Shown: positions 22,218 to 30,179 of the stretch, in pieces | Numbering within the stretch: the stretch's first letter is position 1 | Layout of the letters: each line of letters begins with the position of its first letter | Source: a virus | Direction: 5' to 3' (one strand) | Virus record (IMG/VR): IMGVR_UViG_3300009127_000013 | Location: 1-41,234 of that record | DNA: 41,234 nucleotides | Position numbers and translations under genes: made by a program | Notes under the pieces: generated by a model | The model's database searches: none | Told to the model about the DNA's origin: nothing | Seen by the model: only the letters and a program-made list of their open reading frames with translations

Positions 22218-23290
22218 TTTAACGCCCTCCTTATTCCCTTATAAAGATACTTTATATCAGCAACGCTCCGGATACTGAATATCCTGTTAATCCAAAACCT
22301 CGGATCGTAGCCGACATTGTAAATTTTTCTAATGAACTTTTGAGCAGACATATAGGTATTTACCCCTTGTATATAAGCAGTTGTTTTACCGAAACGACGA
22401 GCACTCATCATAATTCTTTCCTTATCAAGTTTAGGATTATAGAAACTTGCCTGTGCCGTCTTGGCATATCCTTTCCTTAATAGATAATGAACAAGTTTCA
22501 AGGTCTTTATAGCGTCCTTATGGCTTTCCCACGGATAACCGAACATCACGGCAATGTGGGGATCGAGCCCAGCTTTAGCACTACGCTTAATATAATCAAT
22601 AGCACTGTAAATATTTACACCTTTATTTATCTTGTCCAATGTCGCTTGATTAGCACTCTCGAGCCCATACAGGATCATACGGAAGCCGGCACGCCTAATG
22701 TCTTTCAACCCCTTAAGGTTAGGGTGATTATAGTCCAAGCGCATATTGCACCCTATCCGAACTTTCTTATTCAAACCACTCTTAATCATTTCCTCACAGA
22801 ACACCATAAGCCAAGCACCTTTCGGGAAAGTGCCGCTATCGTCAAATATTTCCTTAAACCCCATATCCACGCACTCTTGAACTTCGGCTATCATAGTCTT
22901 TACCGGCCTTGTGTAGCATTTAGGGTATTGTTTTGCCCAACGGCAAAAGGTGCATTTGCCATACCAACAATCTAATGAAGCTTGCATATAGGTAGCCGGC
23001 AGGTATTTAAAGTTGCCGTTCTCTTGGTATTTAGGATTAAAGGCGTTTGTAAACCTCCTATCCGGCGATGGTAATTCTAAAAATGGCACATCTATTTGAG
23101 TTTCACTTTCAATATTCTCAGCAAAATCACACTCTATTCTTTTTTCCGTCTTTTTCCAATCCCATAAGATTTCATGTCCTTTGTTTTTTAAATAAGTCGC
23201 ATACATAGCCAACAGCACAGGGTATATCCATACCTTTTTCTCGTGTTGCCGTTGCTGACTATATTGATTGGGCTGAAATAATATTTTCAT
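22214..23290 (-). CDS. Radical SAM enzyme with Cx4Cx2C cluster motif
   Basis: A 358-aa radical SAM enzyme. A short N-terminal part (about 1-60, VLLAMYATYLKNKGHEILWD) looks like a shortened B12-binding-type domain. The cluster-binding motif is C108-WYGK-C113-TF-C116, that is Cx4Cx2C instead of the usual Cx3Cx2C. Further markers are EIFDDSGTFPKG, CNMRLDYNHPNL, the SAM-binding MILYGLESANQATLDKINKG and AVMFGYPWES. The C-terminus ends with a basic segment typical of this Elp3/MiaB/NifB-like group. It would use a 4Fe-4S cluster to cleave SAM; substrate unknown, but nearby glycan genes suggest a sugar or lipid. ATGA overlaps link it to its neighbours. Confidence 0.8.
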   Translation of the reverse strand: MKILFQPNQYSQQRQHEKKVWIYPVLLAMYATYLKNKGHEILWDWKKTEKRIECDFAENIESETQIDVPFLELPSPDRRFTNAFNPKYQENGNFKYLPATYMQASLDCWYGKCTFCRWAKQYPKCYTRPVKTMIAEVQECVDMGFKEIFDDSGTFPKGAWLMVFCEEMIKSGLNKKVRIGCNMRLDYNHPNLKGLKDIRRAGFRMILYGLESANQATLDKINKGVNIYSAIDYIKRSAKAGLDPHIAVMFGYPWESHKDAIKTLKLVHYLLRKGYAKTAQASFYNPKLDKERIMMSARRFGKTTAYIQGVNTYMSAQKFIRKIYNVGYDPRFWINRIFSIRSVADIKYLYKGIRRALK

Positions 23291-23549
23291 TTATAAAATA
23301 CCTCTTAAATTCGTTTCTGATTATCTGTGGATCATAGCCCATACAAAAACTCGCTAACATATAGTCAAGACCGGAAGATTGGATAAACAAGTAATGGTCG
23401 TTAGCGACTTGAGAACTGTGCGTAAATATTGGAGAAGCCCCTTTCAAAATGCCGACCAAAATTTCCTCGCCCATAATTGACAATGCTTCCGGCGTAGGTT
23501 TTTTACCCTTATAAATAATAACTGTTTGGCTACTTATTATCTTTCTCAT
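23259..23549 (-). CDS. Hypothetical protein (96 aa)
   Basis: ATG 23549 after GAGGCAGT. The sequence includes KIISSQTVIIYKGKKPTPEA, SQVANDHYLFIQSSGLDYML and MGYDPQIIRNEFKRYF. There is no Cys cluster or membrane segment. It overlaps the radical SAM start by 32 bases in another frame, so the pair is coupled and may act together. Not recognised. Confidence 0.5.
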   Translation of the reverse strand: MRKIISSQTVIIYKGKKPTPEALSIMGEEILVGILKGASPIFTHSSQVANDHYLFIQSSGLDYMLASFCMGYDPQIIRNEFKRYFINENIISAQSI

Positions 23550-23665
23550 ACTGCCTCAAGTTTATCGAGTAGTGCATAGGTCTCGCCTATGAACTCTTTT
23601 TCCGGAAGCACCCTTGATATCCTCCTGTTACGATATGGTGTATCTGTCCTTGCGCCGTCGGCCAT
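23546..23665 (-). CDS. 39-aa protein nested in the YfhO-like gene 3' end
   Basis: ATG 23665 encodes MADGARTDTPYRNRRISRVL followed by PEKEFIGETYALLDKLEAV. It lies in another frame from the YfhO-like C-terminus (79 bases overlap) and its TGA overlaps the ATG of the next gene (ATGA), like its neighbours. The ribosome site is weak. The ordered, charged composition and the linked stop/start make it plausible. Confidence 0.4.
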   Translation of the reverse strand: MADGARTDTPYRNRRISRVLPEKEFIGETYALLDKLEAV

Positions 23666-24798
23666 TTGCCTGTATATTCCTTAAATGCCTCGCTTGGTTT
23701 GATCCACGGCTGCGTAAAAGGCCAGTAGGTAATAAGGTTTGAGTTTTCCAATAAGCATAAAGCCGTTATTCCAATTGCCCCCCACTGTATTGGAACAGAG
23801 AATTTGCTTATTCCAGAGATTGTAGTGAAGATTAGCCCTACCGTTACCATATGCCCCCAACGAGCCGGTATTCTGTGCATAAAAAACTGCCAAATTTCAA
23901 ATATATAACGCCAAAATAGAAACATAGAGGCAAATACAACCACAAGCCACCAATTACCTTTCCCCCAAAAACTGAACAACACGACAGGCGACATATAGAA
24001 CGACATTTCCCAAAATCCCACGCCGTTGATATAGTGCCGGAAATTCATAGGCAGAAAGAAATCAAGCATTTTCCATTTAGGAACACAGCCGATCCTCATT
24101 TTACTTTGGGCGGTGGCCTCTCTCAAGACACTCCGAGAATAGCGTCTTCCCACTATGCAGAGGAAAGGGGAGGCTATTAAGAGGCCACAAATCGCCCCTA
24201 ATGGGTTCATAAATACGAAGAAATAGGTAAAATAGATAGCTATGGGTAGGTAACCGGCTAAAAACGCCATAGAGAGGCAAATAGCGGGCAAAAACACTCC
24301 TTTAAAAGCCAATGCCCAAGGGATCCACGCCATTGTAGCCACTATCGGAGGGTAATGCTTGACCATATACCCCGAATAGCCAAACAATAGCCCTCCGATC
24401 AGCCCTAACGGCCCGCCCCCGAACAAGACATAGCCTCCGACACTCGCAACCAAAAAGTGGGACAAGAACACATACATTTGTAACGCAAACGCTTTATTTA
24501 ATGATAACTTACGCATGACAATTGACAGGACAATATTGGGAGGATAACACACGCTTGACATAGCTGCGCCCATAATATCGTCTTGGTAGAAATAAGAATC
24601 ACGGGGCAACTTGCCCTTACTCCAATACTCTCCGGCAAGCATTATATTAGGGAAGCACTCGCTTAAGACCTCGGCAGTAGCCAAGCGGAATGGATTTATA
24701 AGCTCCTTCCGGAAAAAAAACAACCAATATAAGATTAAAAATATTATTTCCATTTTTATTATACTAAGCCAAAGGGAGCTCTCGATTAATCGCCTCAT
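23587..24798 (-). CDS. YfhO-like multi-pass membrane protein (GT-C type)
   Basis: A 403-aa membrane protein with roughly ten hydrophobic helices. The first loop carries features of the YfhO family: MLAGEYWSKGKLPRDSYFYQ and CYPPNIVLSI (about 53-95). Then FGYSGYMVKHYPPIVATMAW and W/P-rich loops follow. YfhO proteins are GT-C-fold candidates that act in glycosylation of lipids or wall polymers, probably with lipid-phosphate sugars as donors. Full-length YfhO is about 800 aa; this one lacks the long extracytoplasmic C-terminal part. A start at codon 16 is possible. It sits among GT2 and radical SAM genes, fitting a role in moving or attaching a sugar at the membrane. Confidence 0.65.
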   Translation of the reverse strand: MRRLIESSLWLSIIKMEIIFLILYWLFFFRKELINPFRLATAEVLSECFPNIMLAGEYWSKGKLPRDSYFYQDDIMGAAMSSVCYPPNIVLSIVMRKLSLNKAFALQMYVFLSHFLVASVGGYVLFGGGPLGLIGGLLFGYSGYMVKHYPPIVATMAWIPWALAFKGVFLPAICLSMAFLAGYLPIAIYFTYFFVFMNPLGAICGLLIASPFLCIVGRRYSRSVLREATAQSKMRIGCVPKWKMLDFFLPMNFRHYINGVGFWEMSFYMSPVVLFSFWGKGNWWLVVVFASMFLFWRYIFEIWQFFMHRIPARWGHMVTVGLIFTTISGISKFSVPIQWGAIGITALCLLENSNLITYWPFTQPWIKPSEAFKEYTGKWPTAQGQIHHIVTGGYQGCFRKKSS

Positions 24799-24976
24799 AG
24801 ACTTCCATAAGCCACCTTTTTTCCCATGTAGACCAATAAGGCTCCCCAGTGTTAGTTTTCCCTGTTGGCTTCAACTTAAGTAATTTAGATATTTCATCCC
24901 TATACCAGTTCATTGTTTTGGGTTTCTCTGTTACGCGAGAATTGCAATACGGACAATAATCTTTTGCCTCACTCAT
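24764..24976 (-). CDS. Small protein with N-terminal CxxC motif (70 aa)
   Basis: ATG 24976 after AAGGAGGATTT. It starts MSEAKDYCPYCNSRVTEKPK (one CxxC pair only), then a helical middle (WYRDEISKLLKLKPTGK) and WEKRWLMEVYEAINREL. It overlaps the YfhO-like gene start by 35 bases. It may bind metal as a dimer. Function unknown. Confidence 0.5.
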   Translation of the reverse strand: MSEAKDYCPYCNSRVTEKPKTMNWYRDEISKLLKLKPTGKTNTGEPYWSTWEKRWLMEVYEAINRELPLA

Positions 24977-24989
24977 AAATCCTCCTTCT

Positions 24990-25793
24990 TCATTTCTTTT
25001 GCCATTTGAACCACATATCCGGATAAGTTTGCCAACAATTACAATTTGAGCAGATACCCTCTGTTATGCCCTTTAACTGCTGACACCTTAAACTTTTCAT
25101 TTTTGCCGAAGTCCACGCTTCGCTTAAACCCATATCCTTTATATTGCCGAGTTTTGTTTTGTGGTGTGGATCATTACAGCAAATAAGGATATCTCCGTTC
25201 CAAGCAATGGCGGGGGCAAGCCAAAGATGGTAACAGGGATACCACTCCCTCGAAGTGCCATGGCCTTCTCCTTTGACATTGCCTCCGTAATTATGATAAG
25301 GTTTCCTTTCAACACGCCAACCTTTTGGGATATGGTAATCTTTAAAACACCTCAAGGTGATCTTATACCTCCACTCCTCTTTTGTTTCAAGGTTAAGGCC
25401 GGGGCGATATGTAATTATAATATGGTCAACAGCGTCAAATACAGCAGGCGTATTGATCGTTCCGTTGGTAGTTAATATAACATTATGCTTATTAAATTTA
25501 AGTATATCTATTTTTGTTAATAGTTCCTCGTCAAGCAAGGGTTCTCCGAATAGGTGTAAAGATATGCTCCTCGACTTATGCCTGTCCAGATCGTCCACCG
25601 TCCTCATGAAAGTGCGGACATCCATATCCTCCTCTATCTTGGGGCGAGGACACATCTCACAGGACAGATTACATTTTGTGGTCGTCTCTATGTGGATATG
25701 GCGTGGGTATTTGTCTATATACAACTGCGCGCCTATCTTGTATATCCACGACGGTAATCGCTTAAGCAAGAGGGTGTGGTTAAAGGGGTTCAT
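24990..25793 (-). CDS. Radical SAM/SPASM-type enzyme
   Basis: A 267-aa enzyme. The cluster motif is C41-NLS-C45-EM-C48 after HIHIETTTK, then RSISLHLFGEPLLDEELLTK (the GGEP-type motif, here FGEP) and HNVILTTNGT. The C-terminal part carries a SPASM-like cysteine set (YPCYHLW, ILICCNDPHHKTKLGNIKDM, GICSNCNCW) that may hold an auxiliary cluster. Such enzymes modify peptides, sugars or lipids; members of this group occur in glycan loci. Its stop lies near the small CxxC gene and its start overlaps a 91-aa gene. Confidence 0.8.
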   Translation of the reverse strand: MNPFNHTLLLKRLPSWIYKIGAQLYIDKYPRHIHIETTTKCNLSCEMCPRPKIEEDMDVRTFMRTVDDLDRHKSRSISLHLFGEPLLDEELLTKIDILKFNKHNVILTTNGTINTPAVFDAVDHIIITYRPGLNLETKEEWRYKITLRCFKDYHIPKGWRVERKPYHNYGGNVKGEGHGTSREWYPCYHLWLAPAIAWNGDILICCNDPHHKTKLGNIKDMGLSEAWTSAKMKSLRCQQLKGITEGICSNCNCWQTYPDMWFKWQKK

Positions 25794-26065
25794 AAATACT
25801 TTTCTTTCTGGCTCCGTAATCTTCCATCCATTGTTCCGTATTCAGTTTTAATTAAAAGCTCACCTGTCGTAAATAAAGAAAACATCGAAATGTAGTCTTG
25901 ATGTGCAGGCATAAGTTCTACAATAATAACTTTATCCAATGCGTCATATTTAATGAAGGGTTCGATAAAACGCTGTAATCGGCTTCGGCTGTTCTGCCAA
26001 TGAAGTAATTGATGTGGAAAGCCATCAACTATTGTCGCTGAATTTGTTACTTTTATAGTTTTCAT
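25790..26065 (-). CDS. Hypothetical protein (91 aa)
   Basis: A frame linked by ATGA overlaps to the SPASM-type radical SAM gene downstream and the B12-type radical SAM upstream. It reads MKTIKVTNSATIVDGFPHQL, LHWQNSRSRLQRFIEPFIKY and VIIVELMPAHQDYISMFSLF. A mixed alpha/beta small protein without Cys motifs. Position between two radical SAM genes suggests a partner or substrate-related role, but I do not recognise it. Confidence 0.5.
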   Translation of the reverse strand: MKTIKVTNSATIVDGFPHQLLHWQNSRSRLQRFIEPFIKYDALDKVIIVELMPAHQDYISMFSLFTTGELLIKTEYGTMDGRLRSQKEKYL

Positions 26066-27405
26066 TTTATCAACTCCAATCCTGCATGAATATACCGTTT
26101 CAACTGTTTATAACTCCTCACTCCTCGAACTTTATTCCATATTGATCTTGGGTGGAGATAATGTGCTTTATAAATTTTAGAAATAATTCCTCTAAGGTCT
26201 TCTCTGCTGAGATATTCATTCCAAACAGGAGGTTGGAAATCTTGAGTCGGTCGTAAGGCGAACTCTTGCCATACGTCCTTATCATTTCTCTCACACCAGT
26301 CGGCGAAAGATTTTGTTGCAGGGAATGGAGTAAAGATGGTGAACTGTGTAAAATCAGGATCGAGTCTTTTAGAAAATAGACAACTTTCATTGATGTCCTC
26401 CTTTGTTTCGCCGGGATTGCCAATCATAAAATAAGCAAATGTCTTAATATCTGCCTCTTTAGCCCATTTAAAAGCGTTATTGACTTGCTCTAATGTAATG
26501 CCTTTATTGAGATTATCTATTACCCTTTGAACGCCACTTTCTACGCCGAAATGTATGCGATTACAACCGGCGTTTGCCATAGCACACAACATTATTTCAT
26601 CTACGGTATCTACTCTTGCCCTAACGTCCCATTTAACCTTAAGGTTTCTACGGACAATTTCAGAACAAATATCAAATACCCTTTCCCTGTCCACCGTAAA
26701 TGTATCATCATAGAAAAGGATTTCCTTAATCTCTTGTTGAACACACTCCTCCATTTCGTCCACTACATTTTCAGGGCTTCTCGCCCTAAACTTCTTGCCC
26801 ATAGCAGGGCGATCACAGAAATTACATTGGTAAGGGCAACCTCTGGAGGAAAACATAGTTGTCATTGGCTCGGGAGTTAGAATAGAATAGTATTTGTCGT
26901 TATGAGTTCGATAAGGGAAAGGTATAAGGTCAAGATTGTCCGTAGACGAGCCTTTAAATAATATCGAATAAGGCTCTAAAATAGCCGTTGCCATTGCTTT
27001 TTCACCCTCACCTATTACTATTTTATCAGCTCCTAATCTTGCTGTTTCGTCTGGATATATGGTAGCGTGAGGCCCTCCGACGACAATTTCCGTGTCCGGA
27101 GAAACCTCCTTGATAAGCATAATGGTCATTTTTAGATCCATAAGCCCTAATGTAATTGAAGTTATCCCTATAACATCAAACTGCTTATTAGATAGATAGA
27201 TTGCTAAATTCACATAATCAACCCTCAACGCTTGGCAATCCAACAACTCTACCTTGTGTTTGGTATATTTTTTAAGATAACTTGCTATATACATCAAGCC
27301 CAACGGTGGATAAAACCCTCCGTGTCTTTTAAGGATAGGCGGATCGTTCCCCTCTATCTCGTTCTCATTAGGAATATTTAAGAGTAAAACATTAAGAGGT
27401 CTCAT
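26062..27405 (-). CDS. B12-binding-domain radical SAM enzyme (BchE-like group)
   Basis: A 447-aa enzyme. Residues about 1-145 form a Rossmann-like cobalamin-binding-type domain (GGFYPPLGLMYIASYLKKYT, FDVIGITSITLGL, EIVVGGPHATIYPDE, IVIGEGEKAM). No DxHxxG motif is visible, so any cobalamin would be bound without the protein histidine. The radical SAM core has C190-PYQ-C194-NF-C197, FYDDTFTVDRERV, WDVRARVDTVDE and HFGVESGVQRVIDNLNKG. The C-terminal domain (about 380-447) is helical. Family members do methylations, ring rearrangements or sulfur insertion on lipids, tetrapyrroles and sugars. Here neighbours suggest glycan or lipid modification. It is linked to genes on both sides. Confidence 0.85.
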   Translation of the reverse strand: MRPLNVLLLNIPNENEIEGNDPPILKRHGGFYPPLGLMYIASYLKKYTKHKVELLDCQALRVDYVNLAIYLSNKQFDVIGITSITLGLMDLKMTIMLIKEVSPDTEIVVGGPHATIYPDETARLGADKIVIGEGEKAMATAILEPYSILFKGSSTDNLDLIPFPYRTHNDKYYSILTPEPMTTMFSSRGCPYQCNFCDRPAMGKKFRARSPENVVDEMEECVQQEIKEILFYDDTFTVDRERVFDICSEIVRRNLKVKWDVRARVDTVDEIMLCAMANAGCNRIHFGVESGVQRVIDNLNKGITLEQVNNAFKWAKEADIKTFAYFMIGNPGETKEDINESCLFSKRLDPDFTQFTIFTPFPATKSFADWCERNDKDVWQEFALRPTQDFQPPVWNEYLSREDLRGIISKIYKAHYLHPRSIWNKVRGVRSYKQLKRYIHAGLELIK

Positions 27406-27640
27406 ATAATTCCTTAATTTTTCTATAATCGCCTCTTTTTCCAGTCGCTAAAATATGATAACGATTATGTGTAGGGTAAACATCTACCTTTCCATCTATA
27501 CGGAACTGATAAGGCGTTAACTGCTTAACTATATGCCCCTTTAAAGACAAAATTTCATTTGTCCTCTTAGATAAGCGATTACTTCTTCGCTCTTGTTGGT
27601 CTTTTCTATAATCTTTCCACATCTCAGTTGTTTTATTCAT
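27392..27640 (-). CDS. Small conserved-looking phage protein (82 aa)
   Basis: A basic, charged N-terminal helix (KTTEMWKDYRKDQQERRSNR) precedes a compact beta segment: QLTPYQFRIDGKVDVYPTHN, RYHILATGKRGDYRKI. Proteins with the RIDG...DVYPTHNRYH pattern occur in many phages. It overlaps the downstream radical SAM start by 14 bases. Function unknown. Confidence 0.55.
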   Translation of the reverse strand: MNKTTEMWKDYRKDQQERRSNRLSKRTNEILSLKGHIVKQLTPYQFRIDGKVDVYPTHNRYHILATGKRGDYRKIKELYETS

Positions 27641-27642
27641 AA

Positions 27643-28131
27643 TTAGGAATATTTAGCAACAAGACGCTTAAAGGTCTCATAAGCCCTTTCAGGTTGTGAA
27701 TACCATAGTTTACAGAATAGCGACGGTGCTTTTGTCTTTGGCTTTACTATATCAAAGGGGTGCATATAAAAAATATCTCGTATCGGTTGTCCATACCACA
27801 TATGGCGAAGTAAAGAAGTATGATTTTGAGGGGAGGAGTAGGGTAAATGTTGAGGTAAGATAACCGCAAATTTATGAAATCTAACAGGTTTATTGTCCAA
27901 GCCCGAAGTAAAATTATCCTTTGGGTGATATCCAATTTTATGTCCATGGTTCTCAATGGTTTCCCTCACGCCGTCGTAATAATGAGGGAATAAAAAGAAG
28001 ATGCCCTTAACCCCATATTCTTTAAACACATCTAATATCATAGGAACACCCTCACACATGCCTTCATTTCCGTTTGTTCGCCAACCCCAATCCGGCTCTA
28101 CGTCGACTGTCCAAATAACTTTCTTTTCCAT
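27643..28131 (-). CDS. Short polysaccharide-deacetylase-like (NodB-type) protein
   Basis: A 162-aa protein resembling the first half of a NodB-fold deacetylase. The metal/catalytic Asp segment is TVDVEPDWGW (D10, D14), then MILDVFKEYGVKGIFFLFPH and HGHKIGYHPKDNF. In the usual H-x3-H metal pair (SxxxH type), H69 is kept but the second position is N73, and the C-terminal catalytic segments are replaced by a short region with WYGQPIRDIFYMHPFD. It may be an inactive or altered enzyme. It overlaps a GT2 gene by 34 bases, so it is likely in the same glycan pathway. Confidence 0.6.
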   Translation of the reverse strand: MEKKVIWTVDVEPDWGWRTNGNEGMCEGVPMILDVFKEYGVKGIFFLFPHYYDGVRETIENHGHKIGYHPKDNFTSGLDNKPVRFHKFAVILPQHLPYSSPQNHTSLLRHMWYGQPIRDIFYMHPFDIVKPKTKAPSLFCKLWYSQPERAYETFKRLVAKYS

Positions 28132-28784
28132 TTCCTTACCGTCCTTGTTCGCAATGCAAACCCTATCCTCGTAATATAATAAAGCGTGATTAAGCCGTGT
28201 TTTATCGTCCTGACCTTACTCTTGCCCTGTATCCGCTTCTGAACCTTTATAGGCATCCACTCAACTTTATATCCATCTATGAGGAACATCAGCGTAAGCG
28301 TGGTCGTAAAGGAATATGTATCGCACAGGATAGACATATAACTCATAGCCAATTCACGCCGGAATATCCTCAAGCCCGAGTTTAAATCCATTAGCCATCT
28401 ATTAGCCCAACAGGACGCTATTAAGCTAAGCCCTTTCCTGCCGAAGTATCGCATTAGGCTGACTTCCGTGATCTTCCGGACGCCTACTATCATATCCGTT
28501 TCTATTAGGTTAAAATAAAGCCACAATCTTATGACATCTTCTACCAAGTGCTGACCGTCGCCGTCCATAGTGAGAATGTAATCCCTCGTAGCAAGCCGTA
28601 TCCCTGTCTTGAGTGCCGCACCATACCCCATATTCTTTTCGTGCCGGATAGTCGCCTCCGGTATAGGCACATCTGATCCGTCGTCAACGATAATGACCTC
28701 TATATTGTAGAGTTCAAACTCCTTAATTGCGTCAGCGACTTTAAATTCGTTAAAACAGGGAATTACGACAGATAAATTAGCCAT
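28098..28784 (-). CDS. GT2 glycosyltransferase (dolichol-phosphate-mannose-synthase-like)
   Basis: A 228-aa GT-A enzyme: SVVIPCFNEFKVADAIKEFE, EVIIVDDGSDVP, HEKNMGYGAALKTGIRLATR, the DGDGQH metal motif, a FGRKGLSLIASCWANRWLMD segment with DLNSGLRIFRRE, and a Lys/Arg-rich C-terminal segment KVQKRIQGKSKVRTIKHG. This set is typical of polyprenyl-phosphate mannosyl- or glucosyltransferase-like enzymes, which make lipid-linked single sugars for GT-C enzymes. Two GT-C-like membrane proteins in the same island (YfhO-like and TMTC-like) would be natural users. It has no C-terminal membrane helices beyond one hydrophobic stretch. Confidence 0.85.
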   Translation of the reverse strand: MANLSVVIPCFNEFKVADAIKEFELYNIEVIIVDDGSDVPIPEATIRHEKNMGYGAALKTGIRLATRDYILTMDGDGQHLVEDVIRLWLYFNLIETDMIVGVRKITEVSLMRYFGRKGLSLIASCWANRWLMDLNSGLRIFRRELAMSYMSILCDTYSFTTTLTLMFLIDGYKVEWMPIKVQKRIQGKSKVRTIKHGLITLYYITRIGFALRTRTVRKWKRKLFGQST

Positions 28785-30033
28785 AAATATTTTTGATAAA
28801 CGCCAATGCTTTTCGCCATTTAAAAGTTCTGTCTATTTTTTGGACGTCCTGCATTACTTTTTTAAAATCTTTTTTATCCACGCTTAATAATAAAGGATAA
28901 TCCGTATAATGAGAAAGTTGACTCCAAGAAGGCACCCCTGTCAATTTACCCCACCACTCTGTTCCCGGAAAAGGCGTCGCCACAAAAGCCCACAACCTCT
29001 GGACGCCTTGTTTGATAGCCCACTTCATAAAGCCTATTGTTTTTTGCATATCCTCAATGGTTTCATTGGGGTTTCCAAATATCACGCTGCCCTGAACTTT
29101 TAGACCATGCTTATGGCAAATCTTGATAGCTTTTTTATTATCCCCTACTGTGCATGTATCTCGTTTTAGGTATCTCAAGGTCTTGTCGCTTCCTGACTCA
29201 AAGCCAAAAATACAGGTCGTTACACCCATACCTTTTAAAATTCCGCATAATTCGTCGTCTATAAGGTCAGTTCTCGGTTGGCAGTTAAATTTCATACCGG
29301 GCCTTGGGATAATTTGCTTCAAACGCTTTCTGTTGATAGTGAACAAATCATCCCATATCTGCACGAGGTTTACACCTTTTACCCATAAGTCGTTTATCAT
29401 CATATTTACATATTGCGCAGAGTGAAATCTTGGCTCTCCCCACATCTTTTTCGTGCTGCAAAAAACACAATTATAAGGGCAACCTCTGGAAGTTATCATC
29501 ACGCCTGATATACCAAATTCAGCAAAAGTTGTATTGGCTTTTTCCTTGAAGTAGCGAGGATCTACCAAAGACCAGTCAGGGCGAGGAAGGTCGTCAAGGT
29601 TTTCTATTGGTTCATGTTGCCATATAGATTTAGCAACTCTATTAATTTTAAGTGTCTTTACAAGTTCAACAAAAGCCAATTCACCCTCTCCTATTACTGC
29701 ATAATCAAATGCTGTCTGATCAAAGCTTTCTATCCAATCAGAAGTAGATATATGGACACCACCTATAACTATCAGAGGGGCATTTTTCTTTAGTTTTATC
29801 TGTTTGCCTAATTTTATCGCTTCTCCGTAATGCACCGTCATAGCAGATATTCCCACAACATCAAATTTAGAATATCCTCCCTCAAACATCATATAGTTTT
29901 TAGTGTCGTCCCAATTAGCGTCTATAATCTCCACTTCCACGTCTAAATGCTCTTTAAGGTAAGTCGCAAGATAGACAAGTCCAATTGGTGGACAACCACT
30001 TCCTTTGGCAAGAGAAATTAGGGCTATTTTCAT
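28777..30033 (-). CDS. B12-binding-domain radical SAM enzyme (second copy type)
   Basis: A 418-aa enzyme. The N-terminal domain (about 1-145) is cobalamin-binding-type (GCPPIGLVYLATYLKEHL, FDVVGISAMTVHYGEAIKLG, PLIVIGGVHISTSDW, YAVIGEGELAFVEL). The core has C185-PYN-C189-VF-C192 after GVMITSRG, LVQIWDDLFTINRKRLKQI, CQPRTDLIDDELCGILKGMG and CIFGFESGSDKTLRYLKR, with a GSVIFGNPNE segment. A helical C-terminal tail follows. It is similar in plan to the enzyme at 26.1-27.4 kb but clearly diverged, so the two probably do different reactions. ATGA overlaps link it to a 49-aa Cys protein upstream. Confidence 0.85.
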   Translation of the reverse strand: MKIALISLAKGSGCPPIGLVYLATYLKEHLDVEVEIIDANWDDTKNYMMFEGGYSKFDVVGISAMTVHYGEAIKLGKQIKLKKNAPLIVIGGVHISTSDWIESFDQTAFDYAVIGEGELAFVELVKTLKINRVAKSIWQHEPIENLDDLPRPDWSLVDPRYFKEKANTTFAEFGISGVMITSRGCPYNCVFCSTKKMWGEPRFHSAQYVNMMINDLWVKGVNLVQIWDDLFTINRKRLKQIIPRPGMKFNCQPRTDLIDDELCGILKGMGVTTCIFGFESGSDKTLRYLKRDTCTVGDNKKAIKICHKHGLKVQGSVIFGNPNETIEDMQKTIGFMKWAIKQGVQRLWAFVATPFPGTEWWGKLTGVPSWSQLSHYTDYPLLLSVDKKDFKKVMQDVQKIDRTFKWRKALAFIKNIYG

Positions 30034-30179
30034 AATTCAGCTTTTAATCTTTCTATCTCCTCGTTTAATTGCTTTTCCACTTCATCCCTTTCTTCCATAA
30101 GAAGACAAAGCGGACATTCGTTACCCTCGTAGCAAATTTCGTCGTGGCTATTATACCTACTTCCTGAACATAAATTCAT
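30030..30179 (-). CDS. Small Cys-rich protein with coiled-coil tail (49 aa)
   Basis: ATG 30179 overlaps the methyltransferase stop and its own stop overlaps the next start. It encodes MNLCSGSRYNSHDEICYEGN, then ECPLCLLMEERDEVEKQLNE and EIERLKAEL. Four Cys and one His could bind zinc; the tail is a short coiled coil. Such proteins are common in phages. Function unknown. Confidence 0.6.
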   Translation of the reverse strand: MNLCSGSRYNSHDEICYEGNECPLCLLMEERDEVEKQLNEEIERLKAEL

